DNA of 64,000 bases from Paenirhizobium daejeonense (GTDB lineage: Bacteria; Pseudomonadota; Alphaproteobacteria; Rhizobiales; Rhizobiaceae): contig NZ_JACLAL010000005.1 in assembly GCF_014280875.1 (NCBI RefSeq), forward strand, positions 460,030-524,029, in the 5' to 3' direction. Made by a program: the position numbers and the translations under genes. Below the pieces are notes generated by a model. That model was not told the DNA's origin. It saw only the letters and a list, made by a program, of their open reading frames with translations, and ran no database searches. This document shows positions 1 through 9,091 of this stretch, one piece after another; position 1 is the stretch's first letter, and every line of letters starts with the position of its first letter.

Positions 1-2
1 CG

Positions 3-125
3 GTCGCCGGGACCAGAAGATGGGACATGAAGGCGATCGACGCTCGCCTTGACGAATTGAGTGGCTTGGCGGCCAATGACAACGAAGATCCATATGAGAA
101 GTGGATGAGGGAAAATGCGAGCTAA
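3..125 (+). CDS. C-terminal end of an excisionase-like/HTH protein (partial)
   Basis: An open frame enters from the left edge and ends at TAA 123-125, overlapping the integrase start by 11 bases. The visible 40 residues contain a GTRRWDMKAIDARLDEL stretch and end in EKWMREN. The pattern of a short gene ending in 'RRWD..AID..LD.L' directly before a tyrosine recombinase is common for small DNA-binding proteins of integrated elements, so an excisionase or regulator role is inferred. The overlap suggests translational coupling with the integrase. Identity cannot be settled because the N-terminus lies outside the window. Confidence 0.5.
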   Translation, partial: VAGTRRWDMKAIDARLDELSGLAANDNEDPYEKWMRENAS

Positions 126-1197
126 GCTCAAGGGGCTCATGAAGGTCAAAAAGATCCTCGCGAGTGGCAAGACAATCTATTACTGCTACGCTTGGCGCGG
201 CGGGCCATTGCTCAAGACCAAGAGCGGCGAGCCCATGCAGCCGGGCGATCCAATGATTGTGAAAGCTTTCGCGGAAGCCACGAAGGATCGGCACATCGAC
301 CCTACTGAGACTCTCAACGCAATCATTGCCGAGTATCGCGGATCAACGGATTTCACTGGTCTCGCAGAGAAAACCCGTAAGGAATATGATCGCTACATTG
401 ACAAGATCCGCGACAAGTTCGGCAAAACGCCTTTTTTTATGCTGGATGACCCTCGCTATCGAGGTGAGTTGAAGAAGTGGCGGGACACCATGGCCGACAA
501 ACCGCGCACGGCCGATTATGCCTGGACTACACTCGCGAGGCTGCTCTCATTCGGAAAAGACCGCGGTAAGCTGAAAATCAACATCGCTGAGAAAGGCGGG
601 CGACTTTATGAGTCGGATCGTGCGGATAAGATTTGGACCGACCCTCTTCTTGATCGGATATTGGCTGAACTGAGCATCGAGATGAAGGCTGGCGTAATAA
701 TGGGGCTTTGTACTGGACAGCGCAAAAGCGACCTGTTGAAGGCTCCGAAAACTGACTACGATGGTAAGTCAATCAAGGTGAAGCAGGGGAAGCGTGGCGC
801 TCGAGTGAAAGTACCTGCCATCAAACAACTACGCGATGCTCTCGACGAATTAAGCAAGCGCCAAGCAGAATACAACACTGAGGTCACGGCGGCCACGTTG
901 CTGACGAGTTCGAATGGCACGCCGTGGACGTCAGATGGATTCGACACCGCATGGCAGCGTGCAATGAAGAAAGCTAACATCGAAGAGGATCTCACGTTCC
1001 ACGATCTGCGCGGCACGGCCGTAACAAGACTGGCAATCGCCGGCTGCTCCATCCCGCAAATCGCGTCTATCACGGGACACAGCTTGCGCGACGTTGAGAC
1101 TATTCTTGATGCGCACTATCTGGGTGGCAAGGCTGAGTTAGCTGAGCAGGCAATGACGAAGTTAGAGAACTTCCAAGAGCGCAAAAAAGCAGATTGA
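115..1197 (+). CDS. Tyrosine-type site-specific recombinase (integrase)
   Basis: A 360-residue phage/island-type integrase that would catalyse strand exchange at tRNA attachment sites. The C-terminal catalytic domain shows the expected residues: Arg in GQRKSDLL, the HDLRG box (HxxR), the GHS histidine and the tyrosine in DAHYL. The N-terminal half (about 1-170) is the arm-binding and SAM-like core-binding region. GAGGGAAA precedes the ATG at 115. It lies 150 bp from a truncated tRNA-Lys, the likely attachment site, and converges on it. Its codon use is less GC-rich than the backbone, as expected for a mobile element whose body lies to the left of the window. Confidence 0.93.
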   Translation: MRAKLKGLMKVKKILASGKTIYYCYAWRGGPLLKTKSGEPMQPGDPMIVKAFAEATKDRHIDPTETLNAIIAEYRGSTDFTGLAEKTRKEYDRYIDKIRDKFGKTPFFMLDDPRYRGELKKWRDTMADKPRTADYAWTTLARLLSFGKDRGKLKINIAEKGGRLYESDRADKIWTDPLLDRILAELSIEMKAGVIMGLCTGQRKSDLLKAPKTDYDGKSIKVKQGKRGARVKVPAIKQLRDALDELSKRQAEYNTEVTAATLLTSSNGTPWTSDGFDTAWQRAMKKANIEEDLTFHDLRGTAVTRLAIAGCSIPQIASITGHSLRDVETILDAHYLGGKAELAEQAMTKLENFQERKKAD

Positions 1198-1226
1198 CAC
1201 AACCGGCGATGTAACCATACTGAAAT

Positions 1227-1253
1227 GCGACTGAGAAACAGGTCGCCTTTTTT
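1227..1253 (+). terminator. Rho-independent terminator after the integrase
   Basis: The sequence GCGAC, a 10-base loop and GTCGC is followed by C and six T. It lies 30 bp after the integrase stop. Confidence 0.65.
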
Positions 1254-1343
1254 GGTTTGCGAATGAACTGTAAGCAATTGATTTCAGATGTACGATCTTG
1301 GAGACGGTTTGTTTCTATGTGGTTAAAAAACATTGCATAAAAG

Positions 1344-1393
1344 ACTGACTTTTAATCAGTAGGTCCAGGGTTCGAATCCCTGCGCTCTCACCA
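1344..1393 (+). mobile_element. Attachment site: 3' fragment of tRNA-Lys(TTT)
   Basis: The sequence contains a full anticodon arm (ACTGA, loop CTTTTAA, TCAGT), a T-arm (CAGGG, TTCGAAT, CCCTG), the 3' acceptor strand CGCTCTC and ACCA. No D-arm or 5' acceptor strand is present upstream, so this is not a complete tRNA gene. This is the usual footprint of integration into a tRNA 3' end: the intact tRNA-Lys should sit at the other end of the element, left of this window. It marks the boundary between the element and the chromosome. Confidence 0.85.
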
Positions 1394-1419
1394 TTTTCAA
1401 ATGTTTCCACCTCGATTTC

Positions 1420-1770
1420 TTGATGTTTGTCAGGCGCGTCCTTGACGTGTCCGGATTCGCCGAATTATCGAGATCTATCGATGTTCTTTTCGGTCGGGTG
1501 GCAATCTTGGGCATCCATTCCAAAATCGGGCGTGTCGCGCGCACTGCAGGTGTCCGCGGCCGTTTTTTCTGGTTCGTGCTTCTCGGTTCGAGACCAGGGG
1601 CGGACCAGTTCCTCTGGCATAAATGCGCTGCCCCCTTCTGGCCTCGCAAGACTGTCGATGGGCGCTACACGTCGATAGTGGGGCAGACATGGCGGCGCTT
1701 TGACGGCACGCGTTGGCTCTATCGGCGGACGGACCGTGATCTCGACGATTTCGTGGATGAGTGGCCGTAA
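1420..1770 (+). CDS. Hypothetical protein
   Basis: An open frame of 116 codons with no recognised domain. The C-terminal third (FWPRKTVDGR, GQTWRRFDG, then an acidic tail) reads like protein, with aromatic and charged residues spread in a plausible way, while the N-terminal half is weak. No good ribosome binding site is seen before the ATG, so the true gene may start later or the frame may be chance. It sits just outside the attachment site in otherwise empty sequence. Confidence 0.28.
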   Translation: MMFVRRVLDVSGFAELSRSIDVLFGRVAILGIHSKIGRVARTAGVRGRFFWFVLLGSRPGADQFLWHKCAAPFWPRKTVDGRYTSIVGQTWRRFDGTRWLYRRTDRDLDDFVDEWP

Positions 1771-1984
1771 GATCGCCGCCCGAGTCTTTTGTGAGCGTGG
1801 AATGCCGCACTTTCGGGTGTCGTTATGGCCCTTCGGCTGACAGAATCACCCGGTGAGCTACAGCCTGAAACAATTTGTCACCGTTAACAGGCTTGCAAGC
1901 ATATTCAATTAAAACTATCTGCTTTATCGGCTTCACTCGACATAGAGTGGAATCTCTCGTCCCGCTACCTCATGGATTTCCGGT

Positions 1985-2434
1985 ATGCTCACCAAGAAAG
2001 GCAAGTACGGGCTGAAGGCGCTGGTCGACCTTGCGCAGCTTGCGCCAGGCGAAACGGCCTTCGTGACCGAGATTGCCACTCGTAACAACATTCCGAAAAA
2101 GTTTCTCGACACCATTCTTCTGGAATTGCGAAACAACGGCATGCTGCGCTCCAAGAAGGGTCCGAACGGTGGCTACTCCTTGTCCAAGCCGGCGGGCGAA
2201 ATCATGATCGGTCAGGTCATCCGTGCGCTGGATGGTCCGCTGGCGCCGATCCGCTGTGCCAGCCGCACGGCGTTCGAGGCCTGCGACGATTGTTCCGACC
2301 CCGCGGGCTGTCAGGTGCGTCTGTCGATGACCGAAGTACGCGATGCGATCGCTTCGATCCTGGACAACATGACGCTCGAACAGTTTGTCAGCCGCAAGGG
2401 CAGCGACATCGAGGACGGCGTCGTCTCCGTCTGA
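1985..2434 (+). CDS. Rrf2-family transcriptional regulator
   Basis: A 149-residue Rrf2 protein. The N-terminal winged helix is typical (start MLTKKGKYGLKAL, recognition region NNIPKKFLDTILLEL, wing SKKGPNGGY). Four cysteines at 91, 100, 103 and 109 form a cluster as in Fe-S-sensing Rrf2 members (IscR, RirA, NsrR), although spacing is slightly different. Its position beside sulfonate and sulfur-acquisition genes suggests a role like CymR, sensing sulfur or cysteine status, but that is inference. The gene converges on the SfnB-like gene with 13 bp between stops. The ATG is supported by the canonical Rrf2 N-terminus. Confidence 0.85.
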   Translation: MLTKKGKYGLKALVDLAQLAPGETAFVTEIATRNNIPKKFLDTILLELRNNGMLRSKKGPNGGYSLSKPAGEIMIGQVIRALDGPLAPIRCASRTAFEACDDCSDPAGCQVRLSMTEVRDAIASILDNMTLEQFVSRKGSDIEDGVVSV

Positions 2435-2447
2435 CAGCACTTCCGTG

Positions 2448-3458
2448 CTACGCGTTTCCACCCGATCTGTCGGCCAGATAGCTCCGGCCGATGGCGAGAA
2501 TTTCGTCGAGCGCCTCTGTCTGTCTGTCACCGACAGGTCCGCGGGCTGCGACGAATTCCAGGATGGAGGACTGCCGACACGCCTCCCCGATCGTCTGGGA
2601 GGAGGGATTGACCTGTGCGATATCGAAGGCCGTTCCGCATTTATGTGTTAGCGCCGACAGCGTGATAGTCTGTACCAGCAACTGTCCGATTGCGCTTTCC
2701 CGGTCCGCATCGACGATAACACTCTCACGGTTCCATTGCGGCGGTCGCGAAAACTCGGCAATCGACCGTTCGGTCTCCCCGAGCGTGATCGACGCGCGAA
2801 GCAGCCGGTTCAATGCGGACGAGAGCCTGACTGCGTCGTGTCCAAGTGTAAGTAAACTGTCGCTATGCACGTGTTCGCTGTCGAAGAGAATTCTGACTGG
2901 CCCCGTACTGGAAGATCGTTCGATCATTCGGCCGGGCCTTACCGGTATCAACAGCGCGGTATCGTCCGTCGGCGAGCGGCGATTGATCACCAGCCATTCC
3001 GCCTGCGGTACGCATAGGCATTCGACCTCGCCCGACAGCGCGTAACCAATTCCGTCCGGCAGGAGTTGCAGGATCTCACTGGACTGCACGAGGTAGAATC
3101 GCTCACCTGCGGCGGCCCTTGCGAACGCGGCCCGGCGCTGTTCCTCCGTTCCTCCGTTGCGCAGCAGTTCCAGCGATGACAGGTGCAGGGTCAGCATGCT
3201 GGCTGCAAGCGGTGTATGCTGCGCAAGCATTGCCACGATCTGGCTCAGCACCACGTTAGATACGTCTGCGCCGCCGAAATCCGAGGGAATCGAAACGGCG
3301 AGTAGCCCCGAACGCGAAAGTGCTTCAGACAGGGCGCCGTTCCGCACTCCGGCAAGTGAGATGGCCAAGTCTTTGGCAACCGCCAGCGCTTCCTCCTCGG
3401 TGGTGATTCGGATCGGTGCCGTGCGCTGGCGCTCGTTCAAATGTGTAATCGTGCCCAT
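2448..3458 (-). CDS. SfnB-like acyl-CoA dehydrogenase family protein
   Basis: A 336-residue protein of the acyl-CoA dehydrogenase fold, closest in style to SfnB-family sulfur-acquisition oxidoreductases, which are flavin-dependent proteins linked to dimethylsulfone and other organosulfur use. The N-terminal region has the LSRSGLLAVSIPSDFGGADVS signature seen in this family. At 336 residues it is shorter than the usual roughly 400, so part of the domain may be reduced. AGGAGGAAG lies 8 bp upstream of the ATG. The neighbours (Rrf2 regulator, flavin reductase, ssu genes) support a sulfur-scavenging role. The exact substrate is unknown. Confidence 0.7.
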   Translation of the reverse strand: MGTITHLNERQRTAPIRITTEEEALAVAKDLAISLAGVRNGALSEALSRSGLLAVSIPSDFGGADVSNVVLSQIVAMLAQHTPLAASMLTLHLSSLELLRNGGTEEQRRAAFARAAAGERFYLVQSSEILQLLPDGIGYALSGEVECLCVPQAEWLVINRRSPTDDTALLIPVRPGRMIERSSSTGPVRILFDSEHVHSDSLLTLGHDAVRLSSALNRLLRASITLGETERSIAEFSRPPQWNRESVIVDADRESAIGQLLVQTITLSALTHKCGTAFDIAQVNPSSQTIGEACRQSSILEFVAARGPVGDRQTEALDEILAIGRSYLADRSGGNA

Positions 3459-3835
3459 GGCTCTTCCTCCTGTTCACGAATGGACACGGTCAGGCAGCAT
3501 AGGCCGGCGATCGGCCGCAGAAAGATTTCCGCCATTGACCGGTAAACATCACTTTGCCGAACTCATCGGCTCTGCCAGATGCAGAGGCGTGGGCCAGTCG
3601 AGGGTCATATATCGGAGACGGCACGTCGAGATCGATTCCCGAACCGGAATACGCATGCAGCATTCCGTGGTGCTTTTCGCGGGAAAGGCTCAGGACAATA
3701 TCGACTTGCATGCCGGCATCCCCTGTTTGATATTCTTGTGAGCGGACCGAAGTGTCACGATAAAACATACTTTAGTCAACATTTTCGATAAACTCACTGA
3801 ATTACAAGCGAATCTGGCGCTGGCACCCGTCTCCG
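3459..3835. other. Intergenic region without a supported gene
   Basis: About 380 bp between the SfnB-like gene and the flavin reductase. A 92-codon minus-strand frame exists here but has no convincing start, homology or neighbours. The part near 3760-3810 is AT-rich and may hold the promoter of the SfnB-like gene. No repeat or RNA was recognised. Confidence 0.4.
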
Positions 3836-4417
3836 TCAGTCGCCGATCCTGATGTATCGGCCGTCCCGATAGGCGAGCGAAGCGCCGCCGCGGGTGCGGA
3901 TGGCCACGACCTTTCCGATCACGATAACGTGGCTGTGACGTTCCAGAGTCTCTTCCACCTGGCAGTCGATCGCCGCTGCCGCGTCTTCCAGAACGGGTGC
4001 GCCGCTGGCAAGGAGCGTCCATTCGGCCCCACGGTAGCGGTCAGGACCTTTCAGCCCGCCCCGCCCTGCAAACTGGTTGGCGATGGCCTCGTGCCCGGCG
4101 CCGATAATGTTGACACAGAAATGCCCGAAGCGCTCGACCACAGGCCAAGTGGACGATGTTCGGTTGAGCGACACCAGCATGCGTGGCGGCTCCACGGAGA
4201 GCACGGCGGCCGAGGTGACGGTCGCGCCGGTACGCGCTTCGCCTTCTCCGGCAGTGATGATGGTGACCCCGCCGGCCAGCTGTCGGAGAGCTGCCTTGAG
4301 GCTATCGGCATCGGCAGGCCGGTCGACGGCCAGACTTGCCGGTCCTTCAACAGGTTCATGCGAGCGAAATGCCAGGGAGGAAGGCTGTGTGGTCATCGTC
4401 TGCGGTCCCGTTGTCAT
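3836..4417 (-). CDS. Flavin reductase family protein (SsuE/HpaC-type FMN-binding split barrel)
   Basis: A 193-residue flavin reductase that likely supplies reduced FMN to the SsuD monooxygenase. Recognisable family features are LRQLAGGVTIIT, TGATVTSAAVLSVEPPRMLVSL, the NRTSSTWPVVERFGHFCVNI block and a C-terminal YRDGRYIRI. The frame is open further upstream to 4687, but that would overlap the divergent gene at 4568. The ATG at 4417 has AAGGAT 5 bp upstream and gives the normal family length, so it is preferred; ATG 4396 is an alternative. It shares a 150-bp divergent promoter region with the FAD protein, carrying a TAGAAAATA element. Confidence 0.88.
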   Translation of the reverse strand: MTTGPQTMTTQPSSLAFRSHEPVEGPASLAVDRPADADSLKAALRQLAGGVTIITAGEGEARTGATVTSAAVLSVEPPRMLVSLNRTSSTWPVVERFGHFCVNIIGAGHEAIANQFAGRGGLKGPDRYRGAEWTLLASGAPVLEDAAAAIDCQVEETLERHSHVIVIGKVVAIRTRGGASLAYRDGRYIRIGD

Positions 4418-4493
4418 CAAGATCCTTGGTGTAGCCAACACATAACCCGATGATGGCATGGAACCGTAGACATCCATTTTCATTATCGATATA

Positions 4494-4519
4494 TTTAGTA
4501 GAAAATATATTCCCGGAAT
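4494..4519. promoter_or_regulatory. Candidate sulfur-regulon operator in the divergent promoter
   Basis: TTTAGTAGAAAATA is directly followed by the perfect palindrome ATTCC-C-GGAAT (4509-4519). The site lies between the divergent flavin reductase and FAD/NAD(P) genes. The same TAGAAAATA element is found upstream of ssuA (11109-11117) and of the small-gene operon (11788-11796), in both cases near ATTCC half sites. Binding by the nearby Rrf2 protein is a guess. Confidence 0.45.
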
Positions 4520-4567
4520 GGATCGGGGCCGTTCAAAGCCCGGATCGAGAACCCAGAGGAGAACGGC

Positions 4568-6022
4568 ATGCTGAGGATATCGATACCCTTGCAGCAGAAG
4601 GCTTTCCAGGTTTCCGGCACATGCCGCGTCGTGATAATTGGCGGCGGCTTCTCCGGCGCTTCTCTTGCAAGACAGCTCGCCTTGCATGGCGGGCTTGCCT
4701 CCGGTGACATCGTCGTCTTCGAACCGCGAGAGACGCTCGGGGCCGGCGTTGCCTATGATACGGCTGATCCGGCGCTGCGGCTGAACGTCGCCGCAAATCG
4801 TATGAGGGCCCTGCCAGAAGACCCCGCCGCGTTCATCGACTGGCTGGGCAAAAGCGGTCGCCTCAAAGCCGATCCCGATGCCGCCCGTGGGGATTCGATC
4901 TATGCCAGACGGCAGGATTTCGCTTCATTCATGCGTGAGGTCATGCAGCCTCTTCTTGATGAGGAGAAGGTGGTGCACATTCGCGAGCGGGTGGAGCATG
5001 TCAAACGCCATGGCGGCCTCTGGCTGGTTCAGGGGCAAAGCTCGACCGTCTATCTCGCCGATATCGTTGTCATCGCGACCAGCCACCCCGCCCCTCGCGC
5101 CCCGGCGCCCCTTGCCCTCGCCCTGAACGGCCATCCCCGTTTCATCACCGATCCCTCGCGTCCCGGCGCGCTGGACCCGATCATGCCCGACGACCGTGTC
5201 TTCGTCGCGGGAGCAGGACTGACCGCGCTCGACATCGTCGCTTCGCGTATTGCCCGCGGCCATGCCGGCACGACGACGATCTTTTCCCGTTCCGGTCTTC
5301 TGCCGCGGGAGCAGGATACTGCCAACCCCGCGCCGTTCGGCGATTTTACCACCAGTCCGGCGGTCACCGCACGCATGCTTCTGCGGCAGGTTCGGGCATG
5401 CCTCGCCTCGGCAAATGAAGCGGGACTGCCCTGGCAAAGCGTCTTCGATGCGCTACGCCAGCAGGGACAGGCGATCTGGCGCAATCTGCCGCTCAACGAA
5501 CAGAAGCGCTTCCTCCGGCATCTGCGCCGGCGTTTCGAAACCCATCGCTACCGCATGCCGCCCCAGAATGCCGAAGTCATGCAGAAGGAACTGGCGACCG
5601 GGCGACTGCGCCTGCGGGCGGGACGGATCTGTCGTGTCGAGCGGATCGCCCATCGCCTGCAGCTTGACCTCATTCTGAAACCCGAAGGCATTGTCGAGCG
5701 ATGTAGCTTCGACTGGGTGATTGCCGCCACGGGACCCGATCATGCCTCGGTGCTGAAATCCCAGCCCTGGCTGTCCGAGTTAGAGCGGAACGGCTTCGTC
5801 ATCGCGGATCGGCATGGCGTCGGCATCGCCTGCGACGAGGCGAGCCGTGCGGTCGATCCGGACGGTAAGGTGGTCGAAAATCTCTTCGTCGCCGGTCCCC
5901 TCGCCCGTGGCCTTTTCGGAGAGTTGACCGGTGTGCCTGAGATCGCCCAGCAGACGAAGGCTATCGCCGAAAGCATTGGCGCGCAGGGGGCCCGCTCCGT
6001 CGTTGGTCGGTTTCTCGGCTGA
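4568..6022 (+). CDS. FAD/NAD(P)-binding protein (COG4529-like)
   Basis: A 484-residue flavoprotein with an N-terminal dinucleotide-binding motif (VVIIGGGFSGASLA, about residues 21-34) and a second motif VFVAGAGLTALDIV near the middle. The family (NAD_binding_9, HpnW-like) is poorly characterised. Members often sit beside ABC uptake or siderophore and sulfur genes and probably act as oxidoreductases or hydroxylases. Here it diverges from the flavin reductase and converges on ssuB, so a part in organosulfur processing is plausible. The ATG follows GAGGAGAACGGC, a good ribosome binding site. Confidence 0.75.
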   Translation: MLRISIPLQQKAFQVSGTCRVVIIGGGFSGASLARQLALHGGLASGDIVVFEPRETLGAGVAYDTADPALRLNVAANRMRALPEDPAAFIDWLGKSGRLKADPDAARGDSIYARRQDFASFMREVMQPLLDEEKVVHIRERVEHVKRHGGLWLVQGQSSTVYLADIVVIATSHPAPRAPAPLALALNGHPRFITDPSRPGALDPIMPDDRVFVAGAGLTALDIVASRIARGHAGTTTIFSRSGLLPREQDTANPAPFGDFTTSPAVTARMLLRQVRACLASANEAGLPWQSVFDALRQQGQAIWRNLPLNEQKRFLRHLRRRFETHRYRMPPQNAEVMQKELATGRLRLRAGRICRVERIAHRLQLDLILKPEGIVERCSFDWVIAATGPDHASVLKSQPWLSELERNGFVIADRHGVGIACDEASRAVDPDGKVVENLFVAGPLARGLFGELTGVPEIAQQTKAIAESIGAQGARSVVGRFLG

Positions 6023-6053
6023 CGGCTGATTGCCCCCTGCAAGGCCCACGGTC

Positions 6054-6881
6054 TCAGCCCTCGCCGAGAATGGCGTCCAGCAATTGCCGCTCGATAGCCG
6101 CAAGCTCCGGATCGCCATGATTGCGCGGATGTTGCGCCGGAATGTCGAGGTCGAGAGCGATCCGGCCCTGATCCAGCACGATCACGCGGTCCGCGAGGTT
6201 GACCGCTTCGCTGACGTCATGGGTCACCAGAACGGCAGTGAAGCCGAGTTCCTTCCATACGCGGCCGATGAGTTGCTGCATGGTGATGCGCGTCAGTGCG
6301 TCGAGTGCACCGAGTGGTTCGTCGAGCACCAGGAGACCGGGATGACTGACGAGTGCGCGGGCAAGAGCAACGCGCTGGCGCTGGCCGCCCGAGAGCTTCG
6401 CCGGCCATTCTCCCGCCTTTTCCGTAAGCTGCACGTCGCGCAGGGCTTCGCGCGATTCCCGCAATGCGACGTCTCGGGAAACCCCTTCCCCCAGACCGAC
6501 GACCACATTGTCGATCACGCTCGCCCATGGCAGCAGCCGTGGCTCCTGAAAGACGATGCGGGCATTGGCTCTTGCGCTGTCGTTTACCGTGTCGCGGAAC
6601 GAGATCGTCCCGGCGCTCGGCTGATCGAGCCCGACCAGCAGCCGCAGCAGCGTGCTCTTGCCGCAGCCGCTCTTGCCGACGATGGCGAGAAACTGGCCGG
6701 CGGGCACGTCGAGATCGATGCTACGCAGCACGTGATTGGAGCCGAAGCGCTTGTCGACATGCCTGAGCGAGAGTGCAACGGGACCGGACGCCCCCGCAGG
6801 AGCGGCCGGCTCGGTTTCCGCTTCCTGCAGTTCGGCAAGGTCTTGGGAATTGTGACGGAGGTGGGCGACATAGCGGTTCAT
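6054..6881 (-). CDS. ssuB: Aliphatic sulfonate ABC transporter ATPase
   Basis: A 275-residue ABC ATPase that powers sulfonate import with SsuC and SsuA. It shows Walker [10 protein letters not shown] (69-77), a Q-loop FQEPRLLPW typical of the nitrate/sulfonate/taurine class, signature [15 protein letters not shown], Walker B LLVLDEP and the D-loop GALDALTR. The start at 6881 leaves 10 bp after the ssuC stop; an upstream extension of the frame would overlap ssuC and is not family-like. It is the last gene of the ssuAADCB operon and converges on the FAD gene. Confidence 0.93.
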   Translation of the reverse strand: MNRYVAHLRHNSQDLAELQEAETEPAAPAGASGPVALSLRHVDKRFGSNHVLRSIDLDVPAGQFLAIVGKSGCGKSTLLRLLVGLDQPSAGTISFRDTVNDSARANARIVFQEPRLLPWASVIDNVVVGLGEGVSRDVALRESREALRDVQLTEKAGEWPAKLSGGQRQRVALARALVSHPGLLVLDEPLGALDALTRITMQQLIGRVWKELGFTAVLVTHDVSEAVNLADRVIVLDQGRIALDLDIPAQHPRNHGDPELAAIERQLLDAILGEG

Positions 6882-6891
6882 CTCGGCATCC

Positions 6892-7728
6892 TCACTTCTG
6901 ATAGGCCGGGTTCCAGGAGAGCGTGCGCCGCTCCAGACTGCGGGCGATGACGTCGGCAAGCTTGCCCAGCACCGCATAGATCAGCAGGGCGAGCACCACG
7001 ACATCCGTCATCATGAATTCGCGGGCCTCGTTTGCCATATGGCCGATGCCGGAGGACGCAGCGATCGATTCCGACACGATCAGCGTCAGCCACATGATAC
7101 CGAGTGCATAGCGCAGGCCGACGAAGATGGAGGGCAACGCACCCGGCAGGATCACCTTGCGGAAAAGCGTCCAGCCGCTCATGCCGTAGATCCTGCCCAT
7201 CTCAAGAAGGTCGCGATCCACATTACGAACTCCATGGAACGTATTGAGATAGATCGGGAAAAGCACGCCGAGCGACGTGAGGAACAGCTTGGATTCCTCG
7301 CCGATCCCGAACCACAGGATGACGAGCGGGATCATCGCCAGGTGGGGAATGGTGCGCAGCATCTGCAGCGTCGTGTCGGTCAGCTGTTCCGAAAGCTTGG
7401 ACACGCCGTTTGCGATGCCGAGCGCCAGTCCGATGCTGCCGCCAACGACGAGGCCGGCAAGCGCGCGGCCGCCGGATACGGCGATGTCGCGCAGCAGTTC
7501 CCCGCTCGAAAGCTGGTCGATGAAGGCGACCACCACGTCGCTCGGAGCCGGCATGATCCGGTCCGAAATCCAGCCGATGGAGGAGAGCAGCTGCCAGATG
7601 GCGACCGCGCCTGCCGGAAGCAGATAGGACACGAAGCCGCTGAAGCTGAACCGGGGACGCCAAGCGCCGAACCATTGGGCCGAACGACTGGTGGCCGGTC
7701 TCTCCGTTGAAATCTCATATGCCGTCAT
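6892..7728 (-). CDS. ssuC: Aliphatic sulfonate ABC transporter permease
   Basis: A 278-residue inner-membrane permease of the BPD_transp_1 class. About six hydrophobic segments are seen, from [19 protein letters not shown] onward, and the EAA loop ([29 protein letters not shown]) that contacts the ATPase is clear. AAGGAGA lies 8 bp before the ATG. It follows ssuD after a 168-bp gap that contains an inverted repeat, the only sizeable gap in the operon, and precedes ssuB by 10 bp. Confidence 0.93.
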   Translation of the reverse strand: MTAYEISTERPATSRSAQWFGAWRPRFSFSGFVSYLLPAGAVAIWQLLSSIGWISDRIMPAPSDVVVAFIDQLSSGELLRDIAVSGGRALAGLVVGGSIGLALGIANGVSKLSEQLTDTTLQMLRTIPHLAMIPLVILWFGIGEESKLFLTSLGVLFPIYLNTFHGVRNVDRDLLEMGRIYGMSGWTLFRKVILPGALPSIFVGLRYALGIMWLTLIVSESIAASSGIGHMANEAREFMMTDVVVLALLIYAVLGKLADVIARSLERRTLSWNPAYQK

Positions 7729-7767
7729 GGGAGCGCTCTCCTTGGATGGGAAAAAGGCCGCGCCGAG

Positions 7768-7809
7768 GCATAATCCGACCGGAGTGAAACGAGGATCGAG
7801 AGATTATGC
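7768..7809. repeat. Inverted repeat in the ssuD-ssuC gap
   Basis: GCATAATC (7768-7775) and GATTATGC (7802-7809) form perfect 8-base arms with a 26-base spacer. The element lies in the 168-bp gap inside the operon. It could be an RNA processing or stability element, or a regulator site. There is no T-run to make it a terminator. Confidence 0.45.
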
Positions 7810-7896
7810 TTCTTACAAGGTCCAGCAGGGCGCCGATCCGATTTCATCGGACCGAATTGCGCTCTGAACTCGCGGCCAGAAGAGGTGCCAGCCGGA

Positions 7897-9066
7897 TCAG
7901 GAACCGGATACCACCTTGAGATTGCCGCCATGGCCGCCACCGCCGAACACCTGGCGTTCGCCGAAGGAGGAGCGGATCTGGTTGCGCGGTCCGGCAAGGC
8001 CGATTTCCGGGAACAGCAACTCGGCGACCGTGTAGGCCTCCTCGAGATGCGGATAGCCCGATGCGACGATGGTATCGATGCCGAGTTGCTGGTATTCGCG
8101 CAGCCGCGCGGCGACCGTCTTCGGCGAGCCGACCAGTGCCGTGCCGGCGCCGGAGCGCACCAGACCGATGCCGGCCCAGAGGTTCGGAGAAACCTCAAGC
8201 TTGTCGCGGCGGCCGTTATGCAGGGCGACCATACGCGCCTGCCCAACCGAATCGGAGTTCTTGGCGAAGCCCTCCTGGGCCGCGGCAATCGTTTCGTCGG
8301 ACAGCTTGGAGATCAGCTTGTCGGCAGCTGCCCATGCTTCCTCGTCGGTCTCGCGAACGATGAAATGCAGGCGAATGCCGAAGGTCACCTCCCTGCCCTT
8401 TGCCGCAGCCGCCTTGCGAACGGCCGCGATCTTTTCGGCAACCTGTGCCGGCGGCTCGCCCCAGGTCAGGTATTTCTCGACCTGAGCGCCGGCGAAGTCG
8501 ATGGCCGCATCGGAAGAGCCACCGAAATAGAGCGGCGGACGCGGTTCCTGTACCGGCGGGAAGCCGAGCTGAGCGTTGTGCGCCTTGATGTATTTGCCGT
8601 CCAGATTGGCCTTGCCGGTTTCAAGCAGCGAGTTGAACACCTGGAAGAACTCGTCGGCATGGTCGTAGCGCTCGTCATGCGGCAGGAAGATGCCATCGCC
8701 GGCGAGTTCCTGCGCGCTGCCGCCAACCACGATGTTCAGGAGCAGGCGACCGTTGGAAACGCGGTCGAGGGTCGAGGCAAGGCGTGCGTAATAAGCCGGC
8801 GATGCCGTGCCGGGGCGGATGGCCACGAGGAATTTCAGCTTTTCGGTATAGGCAGCCAGATTGCCGGCAAGCACGAAGGATTCCTCGCAGGCGACGCCGG
8901 TCGGGATCAGCACGCCGGAATAGCCGAGGCGGTCGACCGCCGTCGCGAGTTCGCGGAAGTAACCGGGATCGGAGGGGCGGCTGAGATCGTCGGAGCCGAG
9001 ATAGGTGCCGTCGCCGGAAGTCGGGATGAACCAGAGGAAGTCGAGCGGTTGGTCGGTCTTGGTCAT
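7897..9066 (-). CDS. ssuD: FMNH2-dependent alkanesulfonate monooxygenase
   Basis: A 389-residue bacterial-luciferase-like enzyme that uses O2 and FMNH2 to cleave alkanesulfonates into aldehyde and sulfite. The sequence matches SsuD along its length: [31 protein letters not shown] (with the conserved Cys), [13 protein letters not shown] and YFGGSSDAA. Length is close to the 381 of E. coli SsuD. FMNH2 would come from the flavin reductase at 3836-4417. It sits between the substrate-binding and permease genes of the operon. The C-terminus ends in a glycine-rich tail. Confidence 0.95.
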   Translation of the reverse strand: MTKTDQPLDFLWFIPTSGDGTYLGSDDLSRPSDPGYFRELATAVDRLGYSGVLIPTGVACEESFVLAGNLAAYTEKLKFLVAIRPGTASPAYYARLASTLDRVSNGRLLLNIVVGGSAQELAGDGIFLPHDERYDHADEFFQVFNSLLETGKANLDGKYIKAHNAQLGFPPVQEPRPPLYFGGSSDAAIDFAGAQVEKYLTWGEPPAQVAEKIAAVRKAAAAKGREVTFGIRLHFIVRETDEEAWAAADKLISKLSDETIAAAQEGFAKNSDSVGQARMVALHNGRRDKLEVSPNLWAGIGLVRSGAGTALVGSPKTVAARLREYQQLGIDTIVASGYPHLEEAYTVAELLFPEIGLAGPRNQIRSSFGERQVFGGGGHGGNLKVVSGS

Positions 9067-9091
9067 GGCAATGTCCTTTCACAAATAAGCG

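Noticed and set aside
3490..3768. A 92-codon minus-strand frame between the SfnB-like and flavin reductase genes
   Set aside because: No ribosome binding site, no recognisable motif and poor codon character. Kept as intergenic.
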